In this document: positions 14,367 through 24,001 of the stretch, piece by piece | Position numbering within the stretch: the stretch's first letter is position 1 | Layout of the letters: each line of letters opens with the position of its first letter | Assembly (NCBI GenBank): GCA_964578835.1 | Contig: CAZOEL010000020.1 | Location: forward strand, 1-64,000 | Direction: 5' to 3' | DNA length: 64,000 bases | Source: CAZOEL01 sp964578835 | GTDB taxonomy: Bacteria; Desulfobacterota; Syntrophobacteria; Syntrophobacterales; Syntrophobacteraceae | Position numbers and translations under genes: made by a program | The notes under the pieces: generated by a model | Told to the model about the DNA's origin: nothing | What the model saw: only the letters and a program-made list of their open reading frames with translations | The model's database searches: none

Positions 14367-16082
14367 CTAAACCGGCTGCTCTCGCGGCAACACGCGAATC
14401 AGCGCGTTGGCGCCGTCGATGCCGAGCGCCCCGACATGCTTCGGTCCACGCACTCCTTCGCCGCTGACATACTTGAAAAACTCCGCTCGGTACAAGTGAT
14501 CCCCAACATGCTCGTCTCCGGGCTCAAAGAGGATGTCGAAGCGGCGCGCGGCGGTGAGCTCAAAGGGAGCCCCCGGTTGCAGAACGATCTCCTGGGAATA
14601 CTTGCTATACTGAGCGCTGTCATTGGGTAATGCGGCGTCTGCCGTAAAATCGCCCAGCGTGCGCGCATCCATCGCGATGATAGAGCCGGGAAGGCCTGCG
14701 GCCGGCGCGCTCAAATCAGCCGCCAAACCGGCGTCTGCCGCCGTTACCGGCCGGAAGACATTGCTCATCAGACTGTAGGCGCCACAGACAAGGCGCAGCA
14801 GGAGCTTCTGCCCCGCACGCACAGTGACCGTCTGCGCCACGCCGGCGACTCCCTGGGGAACGCCGGAAATCAGGAAGTATTTCGGCTCGAAGATGTTCTG
14901 TCCCGCGTCTTCTCCGAAAGGCATGGCCAGTCCATGATCGTGACTCTGTTCGTGCCACCTCGGGTCCACATCGTCCACAAACCAGATAGCCTCCACATCA
15001 TAGTATTCCAGTCGATCATTATGACTATTGGCGTGGGGGCCATTGGCGCGTCGGACATACCCCGGACCGCCGGTCCTGTACCCCCCGGGGTCCGCCGTTG
15101 TGTTGAATTCCGCCGCAGGGCCTTCGGCCGGCGGGGTCGGGTCTACGATGAGCGGTCCGACCATGCCAAATTCGAAATGCAGCGGCGTGTTATGATGACA
15201 GTGGTAGAAATAGTGCCCGGGCTCGGCCGCGAACCACTGGTAAGTGTAATCGCTGTTGACCTCGAAAGAGAGCTTCCCGACGCCGTCGTTCATGGAAGTC
15301 GGCTCGATTCCATGCCAGTGGATCGTGTGCGTGCCCTTGCGAGGCTTCATTCTTCCATGGAACAACACCCCCTGCGGAACGCGAATGATCTTCGACGGGT
15401 AGGCGCCGTCCTCTCCATCCCCAACGAAGCCCCAGAATTCCACTTTCCTGCCGTCGGGCATGATGATGTCCTTTGTTCTGAACTCCCGGAAGACCGAGTA
15501 TGTGGGATCGAGCCGATCCGGGGTCGGTGGGCTCCCCTTGGGAACCATCGATGAGAAGGCGTCGAACATCATGTGGAAATGGGGCTGAAGCGCGAGTCCC
15601 CTCGGATCCCGGGAAAGCAGAAGCAAGCCCGTGGGCTGCGTCGGCTCTCCGGGCTCTCCAGCCGGAGGCGGAGGCGGCGCAGCCTCTCCTCCAACCGGCA
15701 TGACGATCAGAAGGGCCTTCTGGGCCTCTTCCACCCGCGACAGCTGCCGCTCGAACCGTGGGCCGGCAATCTCTTTACGGTGCAATCGATCGAGCTTGGC
15801 CATCTCACGATTGAGCCGCCTCACAGCAAGAAGCGCTCTTTGCCTGAGCTTACGATCCTCTCCTGCCTGCTCGATCACCTGGATTTCGCGCTGAAGGGCG
15901 CTGATCTTCGTTTGGTAGACGCCAACCCGGTCCATGGTCTTCTTCATGTGCGAGAGCATCTCCAGGTTCTCTTGATCCGTGGTGATCATATCCATCATCG
16001 CGGCCATCTCGTCGCGAAGCGCCTTGACCTTGGCCGCAAGCCTCTCAATCCGTCTTTGTTTTCTTTCGATCTGAGTAAGCAT
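14367..16082 (-). CDS. Multicopper oxidase-like protein with N-terminal coiled coil
   Basis: 571 residues. Residues 1-120 are strongly charged heptad-like helix (MLTQIERKQRRIERLAAKV), followed by a proline-rich hinge (APPPPPAGEP). The cupredoxin part has a type 2/3 copper motif HTIHWHG and a type 1-like motif HCHHNTPLHFEFGM. A second cupredoxin-like region follows without recognisable copper ligands. There is no signal peptide. The ATG at 16082 follows AAGGAGAG; upstream in-frame codons overlap the next gene. It lies 41 bases after its partner, a Tat-exported multicopper oxidase-like protein with the complementary copper motifs. The pair may work as one complex. The substrate (metal ion, phenol or structural role) is unknown. 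Confidence 0.8.
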   Translation of the reverse strand: MLTQIERKQRRIERLAAKVKALRDEMAAMMDMITTDQENLEMLSHMKKTMDRVGVYQTKISALQREIQVIEQAGEDRKLRQRALLAVRRLNREMAKLDRLHRKEIAGPRFERQLSRVEEAQKALLIVMPVGGEAAPPPPPAGEPGEPTQPTGLLLLSRDPRGLALQPHFHMMFDAFSSMVPKGSPPTPDRLDPTYSVFREFRTKDIIMPDGRKVEFWGFVGDGEDGAYPSKIIRVPQGVLFHGRMKPRKGTHTIHWHGIEPTSMNDGVGKLSFEVNSDYTYQWFAAEPGHYFYHCHHNTPLHFEFGMVGPLIVDPTPPAEGPAAEFNTTADPGGYRTGGPGYVRRANGPHANSHNDRLEYYDVEAIWFVDDVDPRWHEQSHDHGLAMPFGEDAGQNIFEPKYFLISGVPQGVAGVAQTVTVRAGQKLLLRLVCGAYSLMSNVFRPVTAADAGLAADLSAPAAGLPGSIIAMDARTLGDFTADAALPNDSAQYSKYSQEIVLQPGAPFELTAARRFDILFEPGDEHVGDHLYRAEFFKYVSGEGVRGPKHVGALGIDGANALIRVLPREQPV

Positions 16083-16123
16083 TATTTTGCTCTCCTTCCT
16101 GCTGGATCGCGCTATCCACACGA

Positions 16124-17395
16124 TCACGCATCCTCGACAGACCCGGTAAAAGTGATGTGAGTGACCATGCCCTGAGGATAATTGCCTCCGCCCGAGGTCT
16201 GTGAAAGCTCCAGGTGACAATGCATCGGGTAATACATGGGAAATCCTCTGATGAGATTGCCGTTCTCATCCAGATGCATCGGGTTCTCAGCGAAGCCTTC
16301 CTCGGAGGTCCCGTTTTTCAGTCGCTCCCATGTGTCCGCGGGGATATCGGGCGGCTTTACGAAGGGGTAGAGAACATCTTTGTGGTCCATGGGCTTCATC
16401 GTCCAGGTGTCGATCCAGGTCAGGTTGCTCTGCGGTCCCGGAGATTTGCCTATTCCTCCCGGGTCGTTGTCGAAGAGGAGAAAGCCATGGTTGGCGTGTA
16501 TGTGAGGCGAGTGGGTCGACAAGCCCACGTTGATGTTTCGAATGAGCCTGGGCCTACCGGCCGGACTAGCCAAATCGATGGGATGGTCAGTGTGTGGATC
16601 ATGATCCCCGTGGAGACCATGGGAGTCATGGGCGGCGAAATAGCCCTGCCTCCCGTTTATATAGAAGTATCGCGGCGTGTAGTTGGCCATGAATTCAGCG
16701 GGACTGATGACCTGGCCGGGACCAAGTCGCTGGACGAGACTATTCTTTGCCGGATCGATGCTCCCAAACAACCACAGGTTCCAGTTGTTGGGATCCCAGG
16801 CTTCACCGGGGAAATGCGTTGTCGAACCGAAATCGTTGAAGAGAAGCTGTATGCTGGACGGGACGGCAAGCCCCCCGCCAGAGTAGGGAGTGACGTTATT
16901 CCCCGCGTCCGGAGCGCCAGGGTTTACGATGATTCCGCCGAAAAGGCCCATCACCCTGTTTACCGGAGCGTTGACAGGGTCCAAATAAAGATAAGAGCCG
17001 GGATCGGAGATGGTAAAATCGAGCGTCGCCACGCCGCCCGGGTCGATCGGACCCGTGTCCGCCAGAAGACCGCCAAGCCGGTCCGCAACGGCCCAACCGT
17101 GCGGCTCGTCAAGAGGATTGTGCACAGTCACGCTGACAGGAACGCCCGCCTCGATCGTAAGAGTCGGTCCAGCAATGGTCGGCAGCTCATGCCCGGCCTG
17201 CCACGCCCAGTGGTATGTCAAAGTTTGGTCCACGTTCTCCATGAGCACCTGCCGGGCGGTAAATTCAAAGGAGGTCCCGGTGAGCTCATGAGCCGCCGCT
17301 TTAGTCGAGAAAAGCAGAGGCAGGTTTAAAAAGCGGTTGGCCACCAAGGCAACAGCCGTCCACGTACTTGCTTTGAGAAATCCGCGTCTATCCAT
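16124..17395 (-). CDS. Tat-exported multicopper oxidase-like protein, partly degenerate
   Basis: 423 residues starting MDRRGFLKAST, a twin-arginine signal, then a hydrophobic stretch ending near AAAHE. The first cupredoxin domain has EPHGWAV and YLYLDPVNAPVNRVMG where active oxidases have HWHG and an HSH motif, so its type 2/3 ligands look lost. The C-terminal domain keeps HSPHIHANHG and YPMHCHLELS, but the usual HXXXGM ending is replaced by an SQTSGGGNYPQGM loop. The ATG at 17395 follows GGGAGGAG. It is first in a two-gene unit with the coiled-coil multicopper oxidase. A heteromeric copper oxidase or a copper-binding structural pair are both possible. Confidence 0.8.
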   Translation of the reverse strand: MDRRGFLKASTWTAVALVANRFLNLPLLFSTKAAAHELTGTSFEFTARQVLMENVDQTLTYHWAWQAGHELPTIAGPTLTIEAGVPVSVTVHNPLDEPHGWAVADRLGGLLADTGPIDPGGVATLDFTISDPGSYLYLDPVNAPVNRVMGLFGGIIVNPGAPDAGNNVTPYSGGGLAVPSSIQLLFNDFGSTTHFPGEAWDPNNWNLWLFGSIDPAKNSLVQRLGPGQVISPAEFMANYTPRYFYINGRQGYFAAHDSHGLHGDHDPHTDHPIDLASPAGRPRLIRNINVGLSTHSPHIHANHGFLLFDNDPGGIGKSPGPQSNLTWIDTWTMKPMDHKDVLYPFVKPPDIPADTWERLKNGTSEEGFAENPMHLDENGNLIRGFPMYYPMHCHLELSQTSGGGNYPQGMVTHITFTGSVEDA

Positions 17396-18162
17396 TATTG
17401 TCTCCTCCCAATGGCCGTCTTTTCTGACCGGAGTTGTTTCCTTTGTTTTCATGGAAGCCTTCTGCATGGGAAGACAACGAGCCGGAATCCGAACCGGAAA
17501 CGGCTTTTTATCCAGCGCCGTTCCTCTGCGCCCACACCTCGTTGCGACCTCCATGGTCGTGATAGCCGATTCTTAATAATGCTTGTTACTTCCCTCTCAT
17601 CGAAGAGCGTGCGTTTTTTAGCGTATAATAAAATAGCCCCACCCCTTCACTCCAGACAGATTTGGCGCAGGACTAAACTGAATATTTTTTACCCATAAAC
17701 CTAAGCCTTACAATCCCTTCAACATATCTTGCCAACCAGTTATCGTGATCCTTTTTACAGTATTTTTAATATGCAAAGTCGTAATAGTAAATAAGTACTA
17801 TTCTGAATATTACTGCATTCTATAATGTAGATTGTAATGGGTTATACTACCCATACAAGATAGCCAATAAACTCTCAATACTATCATAAAAGCTTAAGAA
17901 ACAGATAGTTAACCACAGGACAGGAAAACAGGGACCTGCCCGCCGATCTTTTTTTCCTTTGATTAGCGGACATGGATTATTGGTTACGGATCGCCCCGAA
18001 TCGCCTCGATTAATCGAAATACGTACTTTTGAGCCGCGCCGATTGCAGTCTTGGTGGTCTCCCCGAAAAAACAGAGAACCGCGGAAACGCCGATCTTGAT
18101 TTGCAGACTTGCCTTATGCTAGGAAAACTACCCACACGATGCGCAATGGAGCGCCGCAAAGC
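17396..18162. other. AT-rich divergent intergenic region
   Basis: No convincing gene. From about 17580 to 17930 base composition drops sharply towards AT compared with the neighbours, with runs such as TATTTTTAATATG. It separates the minus-strand multicopper oxidase unit from the plus-strand membrane protein, so promoters for both should lie here. I could not pick a specific -35/-10 pair with confidence. Confidence 0.55.
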
Positions 18163-18195
18163 ATGAAGAACGAGCGGAAGGGTATTTTCTACGTA

Positions 18196-18639
18196 ATGAA
18201 ATGGAGACATCACAGCTTTCTGGCAGCCTCGGCAGCGATCCTTTCAGGGATGAGCTTTGCCGAGGCGTTCTACTGCGCTTGTTTTGCCAATTTGCCCGAC
18301 CAAATAGAGTCGGTGGGGCGCGTTAGAATCTTTCGGCACCGCACATGGACCCACGATCTCGCGCTTTGGGGCGGAGCCTGCGCGTGCCTTTTTCTCCTCG
18401 CCAAGCGGGGAATCATTCCAGACAACATCATCATAAGGACCTGGGCCATCCCTCTTCCCGGAGTCATGCACATTCTCGGCGACATTCTCACCCCCGGCGG
18501 CGTGCGCTTCCTGGGATTGAAAATCTGCTTTCCGTTGTTTAAAACGGGCTCTGTGGCTGAGTGGCTGTTCGTCATGCTTGTGGGACTTGCGGCCTTGTTT
18601 GTCGCCGGCTCGACGTATGCCGACAGGCTGCTGAAATGA
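18196..18639 (+). CDS. Small membrane protein of the YdjM/DUF457 metal-dependent hydrolase type
   Basis: 147 residues from MKWRHHSFLAAS, with four or so hydrophobic segments. Two conserved polar motifs of the YdjM-like inner-membrane hydrolase family are visible: HRTWTHDLALWG and HILGDILTPGG, with His/Asp residues that could bind metal. In-frame ATGs at 18109 and 18163 would add charged residues with no better ribosome site, so the start is uncertain. It lies 30 bases before moxR and could be co-transcribed with it. Function is unknown; the family name is descriptive only. Confidence 0.65.
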   Translation: MKWRHHSFLAASAAILSGMSFAEAFYCACFANLPDQIESVGRVRIFRHRTWTHDLALWGGACACLFLLAKRGIIPDNIIIRTWAIPLPGVMHILGDILTPGGVRFLGLKICFPLFKTGSVAEWLFVMLVGLAALFVAGSTYADRLLK

Positions 18640-18669
18640 AAAGAAAGAATCAGGAAAGGAATTCGGTCA

Positions 18670-19659
18670 ATGACGGTTGACGTGAAACGGATCAGCGAAC
18701 AGGTTCGCGAGGAAAGCAAAGTTCTCGAGCAGCTCCGCTCGGAGGTGGAAAAGATCATCGTAGGACAACGGGATCTCATCGACCGGCTTCTGGTGGGAAT
18801 CCTCTGCAATGGCCACATTCTCATAGAGGGAGTGCCGGGACTTGCCAAAACTCTTACCGTGACAACGCTCGCCAGAGCCATGCAGACTTCGTTTCAGCGC
18901 ATTCAGTTTACACCCGACCTCCTGCCGGCCGACCTCATCGGCACTCTCGTCTACAATCCGAAATCGGGAGATTTCATGGTGAAAAAAGGTCCCGTCTTCC
19001 ATCAGATCATTCTGGCAGACGAGATCAACCGCGCACCGGCGAAGGTCCAAAGCGCCCTTCTCGAAGCCATGCAGGAGAGGCAAGTGACCATAGGCGATAC
19101 GACTTTCGGGCTCGAAGAGCCTTTCATGGTGCTCGCCACTCAAAACCCCATCGAACAGGAGGGCACGTACCCATTGCCGGAAGCGCAGGTGGACCGGTTC
19201 CTTCTCAAGGTTCACGTAACCTACCCCACCTTAGAGGAGGAGCAACTGATCTTGAGGCGCATGGCGAGGTCGCGGCCCGACACCGAGGTGACGGCGGTCC
19301 TCTCCCCTGCCGACATCCTCCGGCTCCGCTCGCTTGCCGATGAAATCTATATGGATGGAAAAATCGAGGATTACATACTTCAGCTCGTTCACGCCACTCG
19401 CTTCCCGCAAAATTACGGCCTCAAGATTGGGGATTTCATCCGCTACGGGGCATCCCCTCGAGCAACGATCGCCCTTTGCATGGCCTCTCGAGCTTTCGCC
19501 CTCATCCAGGGACGCGGCTACGTCACGCCGCAGGATGTAAAATCGGTCGGAATGGACGTTTTGCGCCACAGGGTGGTTGTCAGCTACGAAGCCGAGGCCG
19601 AGGAGAAGAGCTCGGAAGACCTGATCAGACAAATTTTCAATACGGTCAAAGCGCCATGA
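18670..19659 (+). CDS. MoxR-family AAA+ ATPase
   Basis: 329 residues. Walker A is GVPGLAKT, Walker B is IILADEINRA, sensor 1 is VLATQNPIEQEGTYPLPEAQ and the arginine finger region is DRFLLKV, all as in MoxR. These ATPases act as chaperones that activate or insert metal cofactors into partner proteins through VWA-domain proteins. It opens a five-gene unit with DUF58, BatD-like, BatA-like and BatB-like proteins. AAAGGA lies 9 bases before the ATG. The stop overlaps the DUF58 start (ATGA). Confidence 0.93.
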   Translation: MTVDVKRISEQVREESKVLEQLRSEVEKIIVGQRDLIDRLLVGILCNGHILIEGVPGLAKTLTVTTLARAMQTSFQRIQFTPDLLPADLIGTLVYNPKSGDFMVKKGPVFHQIILADEINRAPAKVQSALLEAMQERQVTIGDTTFGLEEPFMVLATQNPIEQEGTYPLPEAQVDRFLLKVHVTYPTLEEEQLILRRMARSRPDTEVTAVLSPADILRLRSLADEIYMDGKIEDYILQLVHATRFPQNYGLKIGDFIRYGASPRATIALCMASRAFALIQGRGYVTPQDVKSVGMDVLRHRVVVSYEAEAEEKSSEDLIRQIFNTVKAP

Positions 19660-20537
19660 TCCCCAGAGAGCTTGCCGGGAAGATTCGCTACATACAGATC
19701 TACACCAGCAAGGTCGTCAACGACATCCTGGCCGGCGAGTACGAAAGCGCATTCAAAGGACGGGGGATGGAATTCGACGAAGTGCGCGAATACCAGGTGG
19801 GAGACGACGTCCGGAGCATAGACTGGAATGTCACCGCCAGAGCGGGCAAGCCTTTCATAAAGAAATTCCGGGAAGAGCGCGAGCTCACCGTCATGTTTCT
19901 CGTCGATCTCAGCGCCTCCGGAAGCTTCGGCTCCGTCAAGCAGACCAAAAACGAGCTTGCGGCCGAAATCTGCGCCCTTCTCGCCTTCGCGGCCATAAAG
20001 AATAACGACAAGGTCGGCCTCATCGTGTTCACCGATCGGGTGGAGATGTTTATTCCTCCGGGCAAAGGCGTTCGGAGCGTGCTTCGGGTCATACGGGAAA
20101 TTCTCTCTTTTCGCCCGAAGGGCTCCGGAACCGATATCGCCGGGGCTTTGGACTATCTCGGGCGGGTGCAGCAGAAGAAAGCCGTCGTTTTTCTTTTGAG
20201 CGACTTTCAGGCCGAGGGCTACGAGAAATCTCTCCGAATATTGGGGCGGAAGCACGATCTCATAGCGGTCTCGATCGCCGACTCCAGAGAATCGGGGCTT
20301 CCCGATGTCGGCCTCCTGGAGCTCGAAGATGCGGAAACGGGAGACATTGTCTTGATCGATACCGGAAGCCGCAAGGTTCAAAGACAATACGAAAAGCTCG
20401 CTATCGAGCGCGCTGGAGCGCTCCGGGAGATGCTCCGGTCCATGGGGATCGATCAGATCCGCATCCAAACCGGAAAGGCCTACATCCGGGATATAACGGC
20501 TTTTTTCAAAAACCGTGAGAGAAGGAGAAGGATTTGA
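19656..20537 (+). CDS. DUF58 VWA-like protein of the MoxR operon
   Basis: 293 residues. The DUF58 signature is clear: GRGMEFDEVREYQVGDDVR, then SIDWNVTARAGKPFIKKFREE, followed by a VWA-like domain with LVDLSASG in place of the canonical DXSXS metal site. Such proteins partner MoxR ATPases and are cytoplasmic. The ATG at 19656 overlaps the moxR stop; codons upstream in this frame lie within moxR. The stop overlaps the next ATG (TGATG), so the unit is translationally coupled. Confidence 0.92.
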   Translation: MIPRELAGKIRYIQIYTSKVVNDILAGEYESAFKGRGMEFDEVREYQVGDDVRSIDWNVTARAGKPFIKKFREERELTVMFLVDLSASGSFGSVKQTKNELAAEICALLAFAAIKNNDKVGLIVFTDRVEMFIPPGKGVRSVLRVIREILSFRPKGSGTDIAGALDYLGRVQQKKAVVFLLSDFQAEGYEKSLRILGRKHDLIAVSIADSRESGLPDVGLLELEDAETGDIVLIDTGSRKVQRQYEKLAIERAGALREMLRSMGIDQIRIQTGKAYIRDITAFFKNRERRRRI

Positions 20538-21598
20538 TGCGAAGGACTGCCTTCTCCCTCTGTTTGGGGGCGCTGCTTCTCTCAGCTTTCATGGCTTCCT
20601 GCAGTGATGAAGCCGAAAGACTCGAAGCTCGGGACGCAAAGGCTCATGAGATCAGAAGGGAATATCACGAGGGACCCTTTTACGTTCGTCTCACAGCGGA
20701 CAAAGATTCCATGAGCATTGCCGAAAGTCTCGTCCTGAGCCTGGAAGCCGAATCCGAAAGCGGCTTCCAAGCGGAACTTCCCGATTTCGGCGAAAAGATG
20801 GGCGAGCTCAGCGTGAGGGAATGCCGTGAGGATCAACCGCAACTTACCCGTGAAGGAAAAATCGTCTCAAAGAAGAGATGCGTTCTCGAGCCATTCCTTT
20901 CAGGCGACTACGCCGTTCCATCCATGCGGGTGCGGTTTCGTAAAGATATTCAGTCGGGCGTCGGAAGTGGAGCCTCATCTCACGCGGGGAATTCTCAGGA
21001 GCATGATATAGCCACGGAAGAGATCGTCATCAAAGTATACTCGCTCCTTGAAAAGGAGAATAAGGAGCCCTCGCTCAATCCAATCAGAGGCCCTGTCGAA
21101 TTGCGGGCGGAACCGCCCTCGCTCCTGGTTGTCCTCTCATGCCTGCTCGCCGCCGGATTCATTGCGGGGGGAGTTCTCTTTCTGATAAAAAGAAAAAGGG
21201 CTGCGGCAGCTCTCGAAGCAGCTCGGGCTCTGCCCGCGCACGAACTGGCCTTCATGCGGCTTCAGGAGATTTTTGACGAAAAGCTCCTCGAGCGTGGAGA
21301 GCTCAAGCTTTTCTTCTCGAGAATATCGGATGTGCTGAGAAGCTACATAGAAAACCGGTTCGGCGTGCACGCCCCGAAGCGCACCACGGAAGAGCTTCTC
21401 TCCGATATCAGCCGGGACCCATCCTTTTCCGTCTCTTCCAAGGAACTTCTGATCGATTTTCTGCAGGGCTGCGATCTGGTCAAGTTCGCCGAGCATCAGC
21501 CATCGCCGGAAGAAATCGCCAAGGCGGTCGACTCCTGCAAAGCTTTTATCGAGATCACCAAGGCCCCTCCAATAGATGAGCAGAGCGGCAAGGAGTAA
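20537..21598 (+). CDS. BatD-like membrane protein
   Basis: 353 residues. The N-terminus is a lipoprotein-type signal (LLSAFMASC), followed by a beta-rich periplasmic domain of about 180 residues (FYVRLTADKDSMSIAESL). One transmembrane helix lies near residues 197-216 (LLVVLSCLLAAGFIAGGV), and a cytoplasmic helical domain has the pattern FFSRISDVLRSYIENRFG typical of BatD/DUF4381-type proteins in MoxR operons. Position between DUF58 and BatA supports the assignment. Its role in the complex is not defined; it may link the periplasm with the VWA proteins. Confidence 0.75.
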   Translation: MRRTAFSLCLGALLLSAFMASCSDEAERLEARDAKAHEIRREYHEGPFYVRLTADKDSMSIAESLVLSLEAESESGFQAELPDFGEKMGELSVRECREDQPQLTREGKIVSKKRCVLEPFLSGDYAVPSMRVRFRKDIQSGVGSGASSHAGNSQEHDIATEEIVIKVYSLLEKENKEPSLNPIRGPVELRAEPPSLLVVLSCLLAAGFIAGGVLFLIKRKRAAAALEAARALPAHELAFMRLQEIFDEKLLERGELKLFFSRISDVLRSYIENRFGVHAPKRTTEELLSDISRDPSFSVSSKELLIDFLQGCDLVKFAEHQPSPEEIAKAVDSCKAFIEITKAPPIDEQSGKE

Positions 21599-21606
21599 GC
21601 ATCGCC

Positions 21607-22728
21607 ATGCGTTTTGAATTCCCATGGGCTTTTTTGATTCTGCCGCTGCTCGCCCTGATTGTATGGCATTCCGTGAGCAAGCGCCGGAGGACGGGCGTCA
21701 AATTCTCATCGGTCGCTTTGGCGGGCGCATCGGGGCTTTCTTTGAAGACAAGATTGCGGCGCCTCCCCCTGATGATTCGCGCTATAGCCGTAGCGCTTCT
21801 GGTTATCGGCCTTGCGCGACCGCAGCAGGGCAAGGAAGAAGTGCGCGATGTGAGCGAAGGCGTCGCAATCGAGATGGTGGTGGATCGCTCGGGCTCCATG
21901 GCTCAGGAGCTCACTTATGAAGGAGAGACTCTCAATCGGCTGGAAGTAGTCAAGAGAATCTTCAAGCAATTCGTTCTGGGCGACGGCAAAGACCTCGAGG
22001 GAAGACCGAACGACCTCATCGGCATGGTGGCCTTCGCCCGCTATGCGGACACGCTTTGCCCGCTCACGATGAGCCACGGGGCGCTCGACCGCTTCATAGA
22101 CAACATCCAGCTGGTTACAAGAAAGAATGAAGACGGGACCGCCATAGGAGACGGACTGGCGCTGGCGGCTGCGAGGCTCAAAACTGCAGAGGAGACGATC
22201 GAGGCGACGAGAGGGAGGCGATCGCCTCAAAGAACCCCCATTGTCGAAAAAGCCGAGGCTCCTGTCATCAGCTCACAGCTTTCCGGGAGCGACTACCGGA
22301 TAAAGAGCAAGATCATTATCCTTCTCACCGACGGTCAAAACAACGCGGGCAAGCGGGCCCCGATCGACGCCGCCCGCCTCGCCGCGGAATGGGGCGTCAA
22401 GGTTTACGCCATCGGCATAGGGGGAAGCGAATCCTTCACAACCATTAAAACTCCCTTCGGCAGCTACAGAGTTCCAGGAGGCCCCGGTGTGGATGAAGCA
22501 ACGCTGAAAGCCGTTGCGGAGGAGACGGGGGGCGCCTTCTGGCTGGCCGAATCGGCCGAGAAGCTGCATGAAGTCTATAAGGAAATCGATAAGCTCGAAC
22601 GAACGGAGATCGAATCCGTGCGTCACATAGATTATGCCGAGCGGTTTACGCCGTTTGTCCTGGCCGCCCTCGGTCTGCTTGTTTTGGAGCAGATCCTGGC
22701 CGGCTCTGTCCTGAGGAGGATTCCATGA
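21607..22728 (+). CDS. BatA-like VWA-domain membrane protein
   Basis: 373 residues: two N-terminal hydrophobic segments (WAFLILPLLALIVW and MIRAIAVALLVIGLA), a VWA domain with intact metal site DRSGSM and the later TDGQNNAG, and a C-terminal transmembrane helix (FVLAALGLLVLEQIL). This is the Bat layout in which the VWA domain is held between membrane anchors. An insertion of about 40 residues (ATRGRRSPQRTPIVEKAEAP) follows the GTAIGDGL motif. AAGGAG precedes the ATG and the stop overlaps the BatB-like start (ATGA). Confidence 0.9.
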   Translation: MRFEFPWAFLILPLLALIVWHSVSKRRRTGVKFSSVALAGASGLSLKTRLRRLPLMIRAIAVALLVIGLARPQQGKEEVRDVSEGVAIEMVVDRSGSMAQELTYEGETLNRLEVVKRIFKQFVLGDGKDLEGRPNDLIGMVAFARYADTLCPLTMSHGALDRFIDNIQLVTRKNEDGTAIGDGLALAAARLKTAEETIEATRGRRSPQRTPIVEKAEAPVISSQLSGSDYRIKSKIIILLTDGQNNAGKRAPIDAARLAAEWGVKVYAIGIGGSESFTTIKTPFGSYRVPGGPGVDEATLKAVAEETGGAFWLAESAEKLHEVYKEIDKLERTEIESVRHIDYAERFTPFVLAALGLLVLEQILAGSVLRRIP

Positions 22729-23759
22729 ACGGAGGACGCTTCGAAAATCCGGACATGCTGCAACTGCTCTGGCTTTTGCCGCTGCTTGCCGCGCTGGCCT
22801 TCTACAAGTTTCACGGGAAGGACCGGGCGCTCGCCAAATTTGCAGACATCGCCATGCTCGAGCGAATAAACCTCTCGGTCAGTCGCGCAAAGCAGTGGTG
22901 GAAAACGGCCATCACCATCCTTGCCGCCCTCTTTGTCATCATATCGCTCGCAAGACCCGTCTGGAATCCCAAGCCCGAGAAGGTCGAAAGCAAGGGCAGA
23001 GACATCGTTTTCGCACTCGATATATCGAGAAGCATGATGGCCGAGGACCTGAAGCCCAATCGGCTGGAGCGTGCGAAGCTCGCCATCGGGGACCTGATCT
23101 CCAGGCTCGATGGGGACCGCGTTGCGCTGGTTGTCTTTGCCGGGACAGCCACGATCAAGTGTCCGCTCACGCAGGATTACGGTTTTTTCAAGCTGATGCT
23201 TGGCGACACCGGACCCGAAAGCGTCGGTCGAGGCGGCACGCTCATAGGGGACGCTCTGAGGAAAACCATTGACGAGGTGTACAGCGATAAGCTCAAACGC
23301 TTCAAGGATATCATCCTCATTACCGACGGAGAAGATCACGAGAGCTTTCCCGTGGAAGCCGCAAAACAAGTCGGCGAGCAAGGGATACGGCTCATTGCGA
23401 TCGGACTAGGCGATGAAAAAGAGGGCGAGCGCATACCCGTGTTGAATGAAAAAGGCGAGCGCGTCTTCCTGCGCCATGAAGGACAGGAAGTATGGACACG
23501 GCTGGACGCTGACGCCCTGCGAAAGATGGCGAGCGCCACTCCGGGAGGCAGATACCTCAACGTGGCGACGGGAACATTCGATCTGGGCGCCATTTACCAA
23601 GATCTTGTGGCCGATGCCGAAAAGCGCTACCTGGAATCGACGACTGTAAACCGATATGAAGAAAAGTTTCAGATATTCCTCGGAATCGCGATTTTGCTGC
23701 TTTTGGCCGAGATGCTCATGAGCGAGAGGAAGAAGAGAGCCGCGAAGGTTGATGAGTGA
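22725..23759 (+). CDS. BatB-like VWA-domain membrane protein
   Basis: 344 residues with the same layout as its upstream neighbour: anchors LLWLLPLLAALAF and AITILAALFVIIS, a VWA domain with DISRSM, GTLIGDAL and ILITDGEDHE, and a C-terminal helix (IFLGIAILLLLAEML). The pair forms the VWA half of a MoxR/Bat system, linked in other bacteria to stress tolerance and protein maturation. It is the last gene of the unit. About 240 bases without a gene separate it from the convergent kinase gene. Confidence 0.9.
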   Translation: MNGGRFENPDMLQLLWLLPLLAALAFYKFHGKDRALAKFADIAMLERINLSVSRAKQWWKTAITILAALFVIISLARPVWNPKPEKVESKGRDIVFALDISRSMMAEDLKPNRLERAKLAIGDLISRLDGDRVALVVFAGTATIKCPLTQDYGFFKLMLGDTGPESVGRGGTLIGDALRKTIDEVYSDKLKRFKDIILITDGEDHESFPVEAAKQVGEQGIRLIAIGLGDEKEGERIPVLNEKGERVFLRHEGQEVWTRLDADALRKMASATPGGRYLNVATGTFDLGAIYQDLVADAEKRYLESTTVNRYEEKFQIFLGIAILLLLAEMLMSERKKRAAKVDE

Positions 23760-24001
23760 AACTGAAGCTTTTCCATAAGATGTTCGGCCGGCTCGCGCTT
23801 CAAAGGCCGGAACGCACCCAAAGACTTCCTTGAGGCCGCAGTTATTGATGCGAGATTTATCTGCGATATTAACCAGATATATCAGTTGCAAAATGCAACA
23901 AGCTAATCTGATTAGATTTCAGCAACTTATACATCTCAACCTTCACAGACGGGCGGCGGCAATTTGCGAGAGTAAAACACAGTCCGTTTGGGCTTTCGAC
24001 C

